DNA of 64,000 bases, taken from the NCBI GenBank assembly GCA_965153455.1, contig OZ234493.1, positions 620,001 through 684,000 of the forward strand, in the 5' to 3' direction. Below, in pieces: positions 49,086-62,666 of this stretch. The DNA comes from Sphagnum compactum. Lineage: Eukaryota > Bryophyta > Sphagnopsida > Sphagnales. Position 1 is the stretch's first letter, and each line of letters starts with the position of its first letter. A program made the position numbers and the translations under genes. Under the pieces are notes generated by a model. The model was not told the DNA's origin. It saw only the letters and a program-made list of their open reading frames with translations, and ran no database searches.

Positions 49086-52000
49086 TACCTACGACTGATG
49101 TTCAACACCACAAATAATGTTTCCTAAAGGTTTAGCCGAAAAAAAGAGAAATTTTTTTTTGAAATTTTTGGCCAAACTTGTGGAAATTTGAAAAACCATT
49201 TAATTCCTATTATCACAAATGCACAATACCAAAATGTAATTTTGTATAGCCATAGACTAGGGTCAGTTTCCCACATTCACAAAATGAATTTAAAAAGAAA
49301 ATTCAAAAACTCACTCTTTTTTTTCTTTTTTCTTTTGAAATTATTCTCATTTTCATGATCTACTATGTTATTGTCATATGAGTAGTGAAATTATTCAGAG
49401 TGTTAATTTTAATGATTTTCAACTTGTCATCCTTCATGTTTTCACAAAAATTCATTTCACTATTTTCACGATTATTTAATGACAAAACTGACTACATTAA
49501 GGTAATAAGGTATTTATTCCTCAACTATTGAAAATTTTTAAATTTTAAATTTTGAAATTGTTGAACCTTGTTTTCTAAAATAAATAAATATTTGACCCCA
49601 AAACAAAAAAAAAAAAAAGGATTACAATTTTGAAAAAGGAAGATTATATTAAATTGTGATCCTTGAAAAGGTGATCTAATTATTATGTTAAAATACGGAC
49701 AAGAAACATGGACATCATATGTATTAATTATGATCTTGGATGAGATTGATGCAATTTAAGGAACTTCCAAATGTGGCGTAATATATTTTTCTAAAAAAAT
49801 TATGGAGTTGTAACTATGAATTGAGGGTTGTTTTTTTTTGGCTAGCAAAATTGTTTATTTGTTTTGTTTTGTCAAGTTGAAATCTCCCAAAAGTTAGGTT
49901 TAAAAAGGTATATACCATTTTCCCTTTCAAAAGTCATTCAATATTATTGTATGTGTTTAACATGTCACAACTCATGTTAATTATAATGAAATAGATATAG
50001 TTTGTTTTTAGAACAAAATGGTGGTTTTGTTCTTTGCTTTAAGGTGTTCTTGGTGATGGGAGGAGAAAGCTTTGCAAATTTCATAAGAAGATGGATAAGA
50101 AATGTGTTTTATGTTTCATTCACACATTAGAATAACAATAATGTTTCGTATGTATCCCTAATTATCATAATTATAACCAATTAACAACAAAGTAATATGA
50201 AGATATGATGCCTCCTTATTTTACATACTTACCCAACCTACTCCATTCATACTTTATCCAATCACAACCCTATGAATATACCTATTTATTTCAAACCTTA
50301 TCATTGTACAATAATTGCTAATTTATCATTTTAAGTCAATAATAAATTTATGTGAAGGTGATTTTCAAATGTTAATGGATTCGTGATGTGTAGAGCTTTG
50401 TGTGACAATTTAAATAAAGGAACGAATGTCTTTGGTCTTGGGGATGTGACTATTTATGCAAGTAGAATAACTCTCTATATTTAGAGGTGTTAATGTTTAC
50501 AAAATTATAGATGGGACCAATTTCAATACCTACAATTTTAATTTATCAATATGACAATTTGATAATTAATATTTGTATGAATCAATAGAACGTTATTTGT
50601 TTTTCCATAAGCAAGGATAACACATTCACAATTTCGAACCTTTAATGAGCTTGACAAAACAATGACCTATGTTGTCAATAGAATGGCATGGTGACATTAA
50701 AACAAATGATAAACACATAATGTAATATTGTTGTGCAAAAGCATATGTCAAGAAAGCATAGTTAGTTATATAGTTCACATAGTTACACAAATCACTCTTG
50801 CACTAATTCTTAAAAGAAATAATTATGCATCTTGAATGTAGTATTCTAAAATTGTTGAATGATTTCAACACCCTTCATTCTTTGCACTTTTCACATGTAC
50901 ACATAATTTGTAATAAGATTTCTCATCTCAAGTTGACATTATCATATACTATATACCATATACAATTGTGCAATATAAACAACATGACCATTTTATAAGT
51001 CCCAAAACAAACAACAATGCATTGGAAATTTCTTTTGTTGACTACATGGTTCATTTCATTGATACCTTACATGCCAAGGAGAAAGATTTACTACCAATAT
51101 TCCCCAATACTTAGAAAGGACTCAATTGAACACCCATGAAATCATATAGCCAAATTATCTAGGTTATTCATCACTTACAAGAAGAGACAACCATAATGAT
51201 TTGTAATTTCCAAAGTCGATCAAATATGTTTTCAATTCAGTGCAATGTATGTGTATTAATAGTTTTATATTAAGAAGCAATAAATTGTGAATGTTTTTTG
51301 AGTGTAGGTAAGCAATTAACATCATTTCAAAAAAAATTATCAAATTTTTTTTATGAAGATAGTCTTTAACTTAATAATTTACAAAATTGACTACTTTTGA
51401 TATAACTATTGTTCAAATTCAAAGGTCCTATATCAAAATCAAAATTCAAAATATTTCATTTTAATTATAATTTTGAATTATTTGACACTCATATTAGTCA
51501 TTTAGCACAACTTCCCATGATTAACATGGCATTAAAATGGCACCACAAAAATATATCTAACAAAGTTATAATTTTGAAAAAAAATTGATGGTTGTCCAAC
51601 ATGGTTTTTGGCTCATTTGATGTGATTACACTCATATTGCAATTGTAAATCCTTTTTTTTCCTTTCTTAGTTATCCATGTATAGGGGTTACAATGACTTA
51701 ACATGACTAGCAATGCCCTACATAATGATTTTCTACTACTATGGCAATAATGACCTTCATAAACTTCCTACACAATAAACTCATATGCAACAAAAAATTT
51801 TGAAATGGATTTTTTTTGGGTGATGAATGAATTGCTTAGATTAGTTTGAACCAATGTTAGCCAATTTGTTTTTCATAATTGGTCAAATATGTTTTTTTTT
51901 AAACCATAAATGATCAATTTCATTATCAAAATAATACAATGTGTTATCAATTTATGGGAAATGTCCATGGTTGTTTGGGTGATAAATGTGAATCATTCAT

Positions 52001-53934
52001 AATGTTCAGTTATCAAATACTTGCATTGAAAATCATCAATTATACTATGTACTTGGGGTAGGTTACAAGGTTTTATTTATGTTTATATTTAAAATGTTTT
52101 TTATGTTTTATCATAAACATGCATAGGGTTTTAGGATCTATAACATACTTGAATGAATTCCAATAATCCAAGTAGGTTACTAAACTCAATATTCAATTAC
52201 TAGGTTATCAATGACTAGCTAATAAGTTATTAATAATTAAGTTGATAATTGGGTTTTTATGAACTACCAACCGACATTAATACAAACATGGGTAATCATT
52301 TGCTTCAATGAAAATATAGCATGGTGATGTTTTCAATGAAAATTGCAATGTGCATTTTTCATAGTGCTTTGAATGTCCACAAACTTGCTTTTCATTTTGG
52401 GATATGGCAATTTCTCAATGGGATTTGACTTTTTGAGGAATGTGAAAGATTGAAAAAATGTTCAAAATGATCAATTTTGTTTCATGAACTTTTTTAACTC
52501 AAGACCATGTTCCATTGCAATTCACTTTTTGTGTCAAAAACAAAATAAAAACAAAATACAAATTATATTTTAACAAGTTACAATTTCATAACACAAAATA
52601 AAACCACAACACTCATCACAAGCTCAATCTAAAGGAAACCCACAAAAATTGCTAGAAAACATGATTTTCAAGTTCTACGTTCAAAATTTCATTTTTTAAA
52701 AATCGAAATGTTATGCCTTCAACTGGGTGAAAATTCATGCTTTACACTTCATATAAAAACCTTGAGACAAACATAGTAACACAAGGTGGCGCACAAGAGA
52801 TTCAACTTGATAAATATGAGTCACATCACTTCCCACGAGGATAATATCTCAATTCAAAACACCTTCAATTACTTTCACAATTGTTAATTGATTAGAGTAT
52901 TTAGGATTTGTTCATGCTTATTAATTGAATCATTTGAGTCATGCTCAAATAATTTGATAATTCAATAAGTTCTTTACGCTCCCAAATAAACATCCACTTG
53001 TTATTAGTTTAAACATAGCTTAGAATGTAAGTCATAAGGTTGAAAATGTCATCCTTATGACAACAAGCAAATTATTTATCCTTTAATGAAACCAAAAAAA
53101 AAAAAAAAAACTTCTTCCTTTTGTGTGCAATGTCTCCTTCAAATGTCCTCCCCACATTTCTAATATGTTTTGTAGTCTCAAGAGAAAAGGAGACGACAAG
53201 ACATACCAACACATTTTGTTTGTTTTACCCTTGGGGTAATGATGCAACTTGACCTCATTTGTACAACCTTATTAACCCTTATGCCAATTGATACCATCAC
53301 TAGAAACCAATAGGCCCTGTAAAAGCTAGTGAACAAAACATGAGGATGAATGCTTCCACCACGAGGCTTTATTAAAAAAGATTGTTGAATATTTAAAAAG
53401 AATTTAAAAAAAAAGAAAAAGAAAACGAGGAATTCACTTCAGGTTATAGAGAAAGCAAACAAATGATCTTTAGTCAATTTTCAATCTTGTTAATTGATTG
53501 ATTTTTTTTTACTAAGTATAAGAATAGAAGTAGATAAACAAAAGTGATGATGTTTGTTAGGAAGGAAATGAAACATAGAATTGTAAAATCGGTTCAATTC
53601 TATATTGGGATTAAACAAAAAAAAATGGTGACATAATTTTGTCATCTATTTGTCATCTATTCAATCCAATCCCCATAAAAGTCATAAGGTTAGGTAGGTG
53701 GGGTTCAAATTGATCCACTTAGGTGACCCTAATGCTTGAATAACAAGAACTTGGGTGTTTTTACTTTTTTTTAATTTTAAATCAATCATCAACTAGGTGT
53801 AAAAATAACATCTTTTGATTAAAAAAAATCTTAATGGATGGGTAGATTTGTTTGTGAAATTATGTTGTCTATTTCATAGAAGGTATCAAATAACTAGATT
53901 TTGAAAACTATTGAGACCCACCTATTAGCAACTT
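49086..53934. other. AT-rich intergenic DNA, about 4.8 kb, no gene recognised
   Basis: No coding gene, RNA gene or clear transposon was recognised. It holds homopolymer runs (A runs near 49,605 and 53,094) and only short frames. Likely decayed repeat DNA. Confidence 0.45.
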
Positions 53935-54040
53935 GCATGTGTCAAATTTATCCCATCTATGCAAGAGAAACACTTATAATCAATATGCATGTCTCAAATT
54001 TATCCCCCCTATGTAGGAGAAACATTAAAGTAATGGAAAA
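53935..54040. repeat. 52-bp tandem duplication, two copies
   Basis: Copies start at 53935 and 53987 with GCATGTGTCAAATTTATCCC and GCATGTCTCAAATTTATCCC, followed by CTATG-AGGAGAAACA-like sequence. Confidence 0.8.
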
Positions 54041-54220
54041 AAGAAAAGTATAAATCTTTGTTTCTTGACATTTCTAGTGTCACTCTTGATTTCATTCATA
54101 GAGTTAGGGAACATTAAGGCAACCAATGGGAAATGAAAACAATCAAAACAAGTTTTAAATTCTTCACATGACTTTGAGGGTACATTTGATTTCATAGGGT
54201 ATCACAAAAAAAATCAAAAT

Positions 54221-54434
54221 ACTAATGAAATTCAAGTATGAAGAAGAAGTGTTGTTTGATTCTTATTTAAGAATATCTTCCTATTTAAGAATATCTTTGG
54301 TTTTGATATCTAATTTAGGTTTTGACATACTAATGAAATTCAAGTATGAAGACGTGTTGTTTGATTCTTATTTAAGAATATCTTCCTATTTAAGAATATC
54401 TTTGATTTTGATATCTAATTTAGGTTTTGACATT
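54221..54434. repeat. 108-bp tandem duplication with internal repeats
   Basis: Units start at 54221 and 54329 (ACTAATGAAATTCAAGTATG) and are nearly identical. Each contains TATTTAAGAATATCTT twice, making four copies of AAGAATATCTT in about 140 bp. Confidence 0.9.
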
Positions 54435-55117
54435 TTGAAATTTTTTTTTGGGAAGTTCTTTAGGTGTGAGTTTGAACTCAATTCTTCAAAATTTTAAACC
54501 TTGTGATCTTAGTTTGAGCACATTTTTTCAAATTCAAGGACCTTCAAGCCGAGTTGGAAAACTAGATCTAATTCTATGTATTCCCTACACACTCCCCAAA
54601 GCTAAAGATTGTTTACTTACTAAGATTTTACAACAAATGATAACTTGAGATTATAGAGGTATGAAATTTCATAAATAATTAGAAAAATCGATTATTTGCT
54701 TATAAAGTTTAATGTATTTATCGACAATTAAAGAGAATTCACCTTGCTTATTCAAAAACATTAAATTTATGTTCAAGAAGCATTTTTACAAAATGTGGGT
54801 GCAATTCACTAATCCCTGTTTACTAGACCAGTGAATTCACTGCTTCTTCACTGGTCCCCGTTCACTACAACTAAACTACAACAACAATTTACTCAAAATC
54901 CAATGAAATCACTTGACGTACAAAGACACCTTTTGTTGTGGAGAAAGTGGTTTTTTTTTGTAGGTTCTAATTTTAATTCAAAATCTAGCAAAAAGACTAA
55001 TTCCATGATCAAGTTCTTATGCCAATTTCAACAAATGGACATGAACTTGGATCCAAGCTATAAGAACATAAACTTAAACCCTAGGTTTAACCCTAGCAAT
55101 CTAGCAATATTGTATGA
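54435..55117. other. Intergenic, no gene recognised
   Basis: A 97-codon frame (54831-55124) has no recognised family and no splice support. A CACTGGTC / CACTGGTCC pair around 54,830-54,860 echoes words of the 48.5-kb minisatellite but is too short to judge. Confidence 0.35.
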
Positions 55118-55470
55118 ATCTTAGATTCTTGGCATGAACCCAAGGTCACCCTTGATTTTGTAAGGTAATGAAACATTAGGATAATGAAGAAGAGGAATGT
55201 GAAGCTTAGATTCTTGACATGACCCTCGGTTCACCCTTGACTTCATAGGGTCAAGAACACAAGGGGCACTTTTAACAAAGGAAAAAAGGAGTACTAAAGC
55301 TTAAATTCTTAGCATGAACCTAAAGGTCACCCTTGACTTTGTAGGGTCAGTGAAGAACATATAAGGATAATAAAGGGAAGTGAGGTATGAAGCTTTTATG
55401 GATTCTCAACATGAACAACAAAATCACCCTTGACTTCATCGGGTGAAGAAACATTAGGATAACAAAAGAA
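55118..55470. repeat. Degenerate tandem repeat, four ~85-95-bp units
   Basis: Units near 55,118, 55,204, 55,298 and 55,391 share (GC)TTAGATTCTTGGCATGAAC, TCACCCTTGACTT and TAGGGT-AAGAACA. A fifth, isolated copy is visible near 54,060-54,120 (TTTCTTGACA...TCACTCTTGATTTCAT). Confidence 0.75.
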
Positions 55471-55479
55471 GATAGGTGT

Positions 55480-55912
55480 GCCAACTACCGTGCTCCTTCA
55501 AAAGAATCAAATATGGATGAAAATCAAATTGGATGAAAAACTCAAATGTAGATTGAGCAACTCATGGTGAATGAAAACACCCAAATTTGAATGAAAACCT
55601 AATAAAATATGGATGAAAATCAAACATGGATTGAAAAATCAAATGTGGATGGAAATAGCAGGGTAGATGAGCAAGTAAAGGTGAATGAAAAAACCTAATA
55701 TGGATGAAAACCTAATCAAATATGGATGCAAAAAATCAAATGTGGATGCAAAGTGAAAAATGGATGAATAGACCAAATGTGGATGAACGATAAAATGTGG
55801 ATGAGAAAAAGGGAAAAGGGTGGACGAGAAATTAGAGGTCAATGAAAAAACCCCCAAATTTGGATGAAAAACCCAATGGGGATGAAGAAATCCAAATGTG
55901 GATGAAGCAGAA
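55480..55912. repeat. Degenerate short repeat of (CAAA)TGTGGATGAAAA type
   Basis: The words ATGTGGATGAA and ATATGGATGAAAACC recur irregularly every 15-35 bp, more than a dozen times. It runs directly into a GAAGAAGAAG purine tract at about 55,910-55,955. Confidence 0.7.
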
Positions 55913-56221
55913 GAAGAAGATGAAGAAGGAAGAAGAAGACTAAGAAGAAGAAGATGCTGCCGCTGCTCTTAGGCCATGGTGATGGCGTTGTCATGCCCAG
56001 TTCAGGTCTTTCTTTGGACCAGTGCTTGCTAGGTAGCTCTAGCGAGAGATCACAACTGCAGTAGCTCAGAGATCAGCTGCTGCAGCACTGAAGACAGAGG
56101 ACAGGAACTCAGCAAGCTGTGTGTGAGGTGAGGAGGAGATTGAGAGTTTTCCAATGGCGTTTCTAAGAGGTGTGGTTAGAGGAATGATCTGTATAGCAAG
56201 GCAGAATTTGGAGGAGAAAGA

Positions 56222-56368
56222 GAGAAAGAAAGAAAGAAAGATCGAGAGACAGAGACAGAGACAGAGAATGAGTGTATTAGGAAGAGAATCTGAGTTCAAT
56301 CTGGTTGTGCAGTGAAGGTGGAAATTTTTGGAGGAAATCACAAGAGATGGTGGTGGTGGTGGTGGTGG
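56222..56368. repeat. Microsatellites in the LUX 5' region
   Basis: A GAAA run (about 56222-56240), an AGAGAC run (about 56,245-56,267) and a GGT run (about 56,348-56,368) lie within 600 bp upstream of the LUX ATG. They are probably in the promoter or 5' untranslated region. Confidence 0.75.
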
Positions 56369-56801
56369 GGAGTGAGCTAATAGTGGATAGACGGAGGATG
56401 AAGCTCAGCAGCATGGAGAAGAGAAAGAGGGAGAGCAAAGGACACAGACAGACAGAGAAGATCTTCAATGGCTGGCTACTTCGTGATTCTTTTCCTTTGG
56501 TGGTTTACAGTGAATTCCTCATCTATGTTGCCAGGATGCGGGCTGTGAACAGCTGACTTGTTTCCTGGAGGATGTAAGAAATTCGTATTGGAGCTTTGAG
56601 AGGAGTTGTTGTTGCGATTTAGAGCGAGAAAGGGTACAAGAAGAACGACAAGAAGAAGGTGCGTGCAAATGAGGAGCTGCAAGAGCAGAAGAGACAAATC
56701 TAGTAGAGTAGAGTGAGAAGTTGAGTCTTGGGGGGTGGGAGTGGCAGCTGGCTGTATTCATTCATGTGTGCAAGAGGAGGAGGAGACAGTCGTGGGGAGA
56801 A

Positions 56802-58881
56802 ATGAAGGCGACGGAAGATGATGCCGACGACGACCATGTGTCAGAATGGGAGAAAGGGCTACCGACCAACGAGGAACTCATGCCCCTCTCTCAGTCGCTC
56901 ATCTCCCCTGCGCTGGCCAGTGCCTTCAGCATTAGGCACGAGCCTGCCAAGACGCCTTTGGATGTTCAACGCGGAGCACGAGCGACTCTTCAGAACCTCA
57001 GGAACCAGAAAGCGTCCATCCCTTCGTTTCGATCCTACCCTTCCTTTCAAGCTGCTGACAAGCTAAGAGGTACCCAATCCCTCCGCCTCTTTCTGTGCAA
57101 AAACACACAATCCGGCAACTGAAAGCTCATATGAAATAGTTTCAAGATCTACCTCTCTGATCATCTCTTGATGAGCTTTCTGTTCCAGAAATCCCATCTT
57201 TCTCTCTTTGTCCTGCTGCTCTTTCTTTTCTCCAATCTTTGGATTGTGTTTTCTAGGGTTTTGTCATGCAGCTCCCTACGTCTCAAAATTGTTCTTCTGG
57301 AAATTTTCTCTCGCAAGTATGACTGGATCTCAGGGCCACAATCTCTGTCAAAAAAAAATTCCAGTCTTACTTACTGTGAGATTGAAGGTGAAAGAATATG
57401 AGATTGGGTGCAAAGGAAATGAGAGATTTGAAGAGTAGAGCCTCATTGGCTCTGATTTACACAATGTTGGTGCAGTGGGCACTTTCGGGTCTATAGTGCA
57501 CACTCTGGTCCAGAGTAGGTAGCACCATCCAATGCTCTAGGCAACAGAAAAATAAAACTGTTGCTCAATGACAATGTCAGTTCTGGTCCAGTTCTGGTGT
57601 ATGGAAGGACTTTATGGACACAAATGGGGCCTAGTAAGCCTTACCTGTCTGTGTGCACAAACAACATTACAAGAGACAAAGGGTGGTGGCAGCAGCCCTG
57701 ACAGGGCAGATTGAATCCCTGTGAAGGATGACAATGCACATTTCATTGAACCTTGCTGTGTGGCTATTCACTTTGTTGACTCTTTAATCTCTCTGGGTGG
57801 AGGCATGGTGAGGCAAGATTTTTGATTTCCAGGTGCACATGGTTATGCAGGTGAGGGTTGGGTAGGAGTGGGAGATGTGCCACCTGTCAGTGGAAATGGG
57901 GTTGTTGGAAGTGGTGATGAGGCAGCAAGAGTTTTAGCAGGAGGTGTGAACCAACGAGGGCCATTAGTATGTCATCCCTCAGGACCTTACCCACCACCAG
58001 GAACTGTGCTTGTTGCTCCAGAGAGCTATGGAGGAGGAATTGATGAGACAAGTTTCAACCTGGTTGATGGAAGATCAGATCAGGGATCTTTGCCCTACAT
58101 GATGCCGTGCGCAGTAGCAGGGGGTACATCATATGAGAGACGGCCAGAGAATTCATATGGTGCAACAAGGGGTGATGACAGTTGCAAGGGTGGTGGAGGG
58201 TTGTTGTCCAAGAATGTTTTCAAGCGGGCGGATTCTGAACCAGAGGATGGTGATTCTGCAGGGTGTCCAGAGAATAGTAGTGAAGAGCCTAATGCTCGCA
58301 CGCTGAAAAGGCCACGGCTTGTGTGGACCCCACAGCTGCACAAGCGCTTTGTGGATGCTGTGGGACACCTGGGCATAAAGAACGCAGTACCAAAAACAAT
58401 CATGCAGCTCATGAATGTAGAGGGTTTGACACGGGAGAATGTGGCCTCTCATTTGCAGAAGTATAGATTGTATCTGAAGCGTGTGCAGGGACTTTCATCA
58501 GAAGGTCCTTCAGCATCTGACCAGCTTTTTGCCTCTACTCCACTACCCCCAAATCTTGGTGGCTTGCATTACGTGCATAACCACAGAGATGATGTAGGGG
58601 CCCCGCCATTTGCATCTCCAAATGTCCCCACGCCTTATACAGCAGTAGCACCATGTGCAATGGGCCCAGGTCATTACAGTGGGTATGAGCACCATCCTTA
58701 CAGTGGTGTTGGAAGGGGCATGCCACAGCAATCTCCTCAAAGTGATGACCAAAGAGAGCAGCAGATCACAGCCAACGAAAACCATCACAATCACAACCAT
58801 AACTACAACAATCAAACCCACAATCAACCGAGTTCGCCCCCTCACCACATTCTCACTTTGTTCCCAACAAGCTCTCGCTGA
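56802..58881 (+). CDS. LUX: LUX ARRHYTHMO / PCL1-like GARP transcription factor
   Basis: Two exons, 56802-57069 and 57833-58881, join in phase 1 across a 763-bp GT-AG intron to give 438 residues. ATG 56802 is the first in frame; an upstream extension has none. Exon 1 encodes the LUX-type N-terminus ([48 protein letters not shown]). The GARP (Myb-like) DNA-binding domain lies at about residues 246-306: [54 protein letters not shown]. The tail is His/Asn/Gln-rich. In Arabidopsis LUX is the DNA-binding part of the evening complex with ELF3 and ELF4, acting in the nucleus at night to repress clock and growth genes. An intron between the N-terminal region and the GARP region is notable, because I recall Arabidopsis LUX as intronless. 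Identity to LUX rather than BOA is not resolvable outside flowering plants. Confidence 0.92.
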
Positions 58882-60739
58882 TTTCTTTAACCCTGTCTTA
58901 TGTGGGATGGGACAGTTGCATTATTGTACCAAACTGGTGCTTCTGACAGACTTAGATGTGTATGAGGTAGGGTCCGCTTGAAAACCCTGAATTGAATGGT
59001 GTGGTTTGCTTTCTGAGACAACTATTGGGAAGAAGATCTCTACTTTAACAAAGCAATCAAACAGCCCTTGCCCTAGAGAGGCAGTCAGTGTTTATTTTTT
59101 CAGTTTTCAGTCTTAGCTAAGTTTGCTACATGCCAGTCCTTTGCTGGAGCTCTAATTGCCACATGGACACATTGAGCGTCTATCTGCCCAACTCCATGGT
59201 GGGAAAATGTGTAGTTTTTTAGAGGTAAAGGAAATAAAATGATCGGTTCTGATTTGCTAAAGGAAACTATTCAGTCTGAATTGCAGCTACAGTTCATCAT
59301 CCTAACTTGGGTTTTCTGTGAATGAATATTATTTTGAATCCACTTTTTGGCAACATGCTATAAAGGGGAATTGAACCCTGACCAGAAGATGCCTTGCCCA
59401 TTGCAGCATAAAGCCTAACCTGCACAAAAGAAATCATTAGTTGGTAATATTGCATGCAAAGACAAATGTTGTAGGCCCAAACAAGTGGGTTGCATGTAGA
59501 TTCCAGTTAACCATAGATCATGGAAACAAAGGGCAACATCTTCACTTTGCCAAATCAAAATTCAAATTGTTAGTTGAACAAGCCATCCAAAGCAGGATCA
59601 ACAAGGGTTGTATTAAAGTTCCAATCAATTACTAAGATGGTAATTGCCAATTTATTCACACATGTTTGGTCGGTGGAGCCTACAAAAAATCAATTGATTT
59701 TTCATGCCTCGTGTGGTTTGGACTATTTTTTTATTTCTTACTAATCATGCCTACTTTGATGTGCACAATCTTCCTTCAGCTTGTACATCAGATGTTCTTC
59801 ATGTAAGAATCTTAACAATACCCATGCATCTAGATTCCAACAAAATCTCAAAAAACAAGAAGAGATACAAGGAATACAAGAAAAAGACAGCTTGGACATT
59901 GGCAACCCTACCATGAGCTAGCTTTCAACCATCAAGCTCTTGCCTCAAGCTTTAACCTTCTACACCATACCAAGTTCTAGTGTCCTTCCAATTTTGAATT
60001 GTTGTTCCAAAAAGAAAGTTTTGAAAGTGAAAAACTTCTAGTTGAACATGTTAATGACAAGCTCCAAATGCATGGTTAATTGAGCTTATAGATTAGTTTT
60101 CATGAAGACTAGGTGTAAAAAAAGAACATTCATCCTCAATATAACCAATTATTTACACAACAAGAAGTTCAACCACCTTGATGTACTCCAAGATTTGGTT
60201 TTTAAGAATTTAAAAGAAAGTAAATGTTCTACACAACTTGGTTAGCAAGTTCACATTAAAAGGTTTCTACATTGCCAACTTAGCATTGTTTATCATATTA
60301 AACACAAATTAAAAACTTTGAAAGTTAGAAATAAAAATTAAAAACAAGGTTGGAACCCATACCTCATCAAGCCTTACCTTCTTAGGTTGACAAAGGGTTA
60401 CCAAGTGATGATTGCCAAATGAACAATGAATTTTTTTTCAAGTTATGGTTGTAACCAATATTATGGATAAACAACTCCCAATGCATCCATCATATCTTGA
60501 GCAAAAAACCAACCTTGTAACTTTGTAATAAGTTGAGTGACAATTTCTTTACATTGTTAATCACATATGGAACCATCTTTTCATATATGTCCCTTGTAAA
60601 ACAAATAGATGCCCCTATTTATCTGAAAATGTGGTCCAATTGTTGTTGCCCAACAAACTCAAAAGCCAATTGATTAATTCATGTCTTTGTCACGAATACC
60701 AAAGCCATAGAATTCATTTATTTGAATGTTCATCTACGA
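58882..60739. other. LUX 3' region and AT-rich intergenic DNA
   Basis: About the first 500 bp probably include the LUX 3' untranslated region. Beyond that only short frames without recognised family are seen (for example 59441-59635). Confidence 0.45.
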
Positions 60740-61020
60740 CTTGTAATGAACTTGTATGTAATTCTAAGTTTAATTTTAATTCATTCTTTTAGTTCATTTC
60801 CAATTCACTTCTAGGTTAATTCATATTTTTATTTTAATTAAAATTTAGTTCATTTTTAATTAACTTTTAGTTCATTCATAATTAAATCTTTATTCAATTC
60901 TAATTAATTTTTTAATGTACTTTTAATTCATTTCTAGTTCACTTTTAGTTCATTTTTTATTAACTTTTAATTAATTTTAAGTTCACTTTTAGTTGGGTTT
61001 TAGTTCATTCATAATTCACG
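60740..61020. repeat. Degenerate short repeat of (TTTT)AGTTCA type
   Basis: TTTTAGTTCATT, TTTAATTCATT and CACTTTTAGTT variants recur about every 12-25 bp over nearly 280 bp. Confidence 0.65.
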
Positions 61021-61456
61021 CATGGGTGGACATGGGCCACACATAGGAACACATGGGCCACATGTGACTTAGAAGTTTCATGAGAAACTTCGTTGAACTA
61101 AGTGCCCAATGGGTATTAATAGAAGTAGAATTCCTTGTTACTTTCAATCTATTCAACACCAAATTTTTGCATGTTTTTTTTATCACAACGTTGTTTTGTT
61201 CTTATTTCAATCTTGCAATAAAATATTGTTGAATTCTTATTTTGCATGTGTTGTGTTTTCTTTTTGTTTTTCCTATTTCACAATTTGGATTTAAAACTAG
61301 GCTTGCTTTTATTTTGTTTTAATTAAAAAATCTTGTAGACTTGGTTATTTTCATGCCCGTGGTAGTGTTCAAATCTATAATCCAATGAAGATTGATGCTC
61401 TCATAAGCATAGTTGATCAAGATCGAATTAGTGAACACATCACTATCAAAACAAAA
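61021..61456. other. Intergenic, no gene recognised
   Basis: Nothing supported beyond the palindrome-like GTGGACATGGGCCACACATAGG...CACATGGGCCACATGTG words near 61,030-61,070. Confidence 0.35.
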
Positions 61457-62666
61457 TTAAATGTTGTAGTACATGCAATATACATTCCCTTCACAAATCT
61501 TGACTGTTGATATGAAAACACAAACAAAACCATCCTTCAATTGTGCAAACTTAATCAAATAATGTATTTCTTCTAATAGTGGCATCATTGCATTCAACCC
61601 CAACAATGTTTCCATGTTAATGATCGAAGATAAATTAGATCCAGCATAACGAATTGTGGGTGCATTCAATGTCATTTTCATGAAGAGAGGGTGATATTTA
61701 GACAACACGCATTTAATAAAACTAATCATAGATATCCATCTAGTTTTGATGTTGCACAAAATTTTGTTACATTTAGTTTCCATGATTTTTACCAATTTGG
61801 TAAACTCCAAAAGCCTATTAGGACTATGCTTGAAGTAGCCATATAAACATTGCAAAAACAATTCAATGCAAAAAAAAAAGGTAAATTTAAAAAGGTTTGT
61901 ACCATAAGATTTGTTCGATGAATCATATTATGCACATTGGTGACAAATGGAACATACTAACATTGGATTTGGTTTGTCATTCTTGATCTAAGGCTTTGGA
62001 AGGTGCTAACCCCATCAACATCAAAATGCACCAACCTTGACATAATGTCCTTTTGTTTCAAATCTCCTTATGTCATCAAAAAGTTTATTATTAACAAAGT
62101 TAAGCTATCAACCCCAAATCCAAAGAACATTTGTTACACATTCAACAATAATGGTATTCAACACTAATTATGTACAATGTAATTATGCACACTTGCCCAA
62201 CTGACATTATCCATTGTTATGACCTCATTACAAGTTAAAAAAACAAAGTTGGAATTTAGAAAACAAGTTTAATAACCTATAAAACTTCTTTTTGTATGTG
62301 GTTTGTAATCTTCTAGTTAGCCCCATTAGATCAATGTTTCAAAAACTCATCCAAAGGTTGGAAGCCCTCACAATCAATCATTGGTTTACTTTTATTCAAC
62401 AAACCAAAAACAATTTCAAATTGAACAAGTTTTCATTTGTCTTTCATGACTTACACATCACTTAGTTGTTGGAGGACAATGACTATAATAAGATGAACAT
62501 AAGTAATCTCATTTCTTACAAACATACGTTTTGTGTCCATTATCCATTTACTATCAAAACCCTTCCTCTTATTTGCATGTTTATTTATATAATCCCATTT
62601 AACCACCAAAACCTTTTTGTTATTCTCAATTTTGGTACAAACACAACATTTGAGAGTAGGAACCAA
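61457..62666 (-). mobile_element. Decayed hAT-like transposase (second family)
   Basis: Read on the minus strand, broken frames give in order: a BED-like segment (TLKCCVCTKIENNKK...DYINKHANKRK); LVQFEIVFGLLNKSKPMIDC; EVITMDNVSWASVHNYIV; FDVDGVSTFQSLRSRMTNQI; YVPFVTNVHNMIHRTNLMV; YFKHSPNRLLEFTKLVKIME; and ILCNIKTRWISMISFIKCVL. The order resembles plant hAT-like proteins with a DUF4371-type core. Many stops and shifts are present. Only the last 134 codons form one continuous frame. No terminal repeats were identified. Confidence 0.7.
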
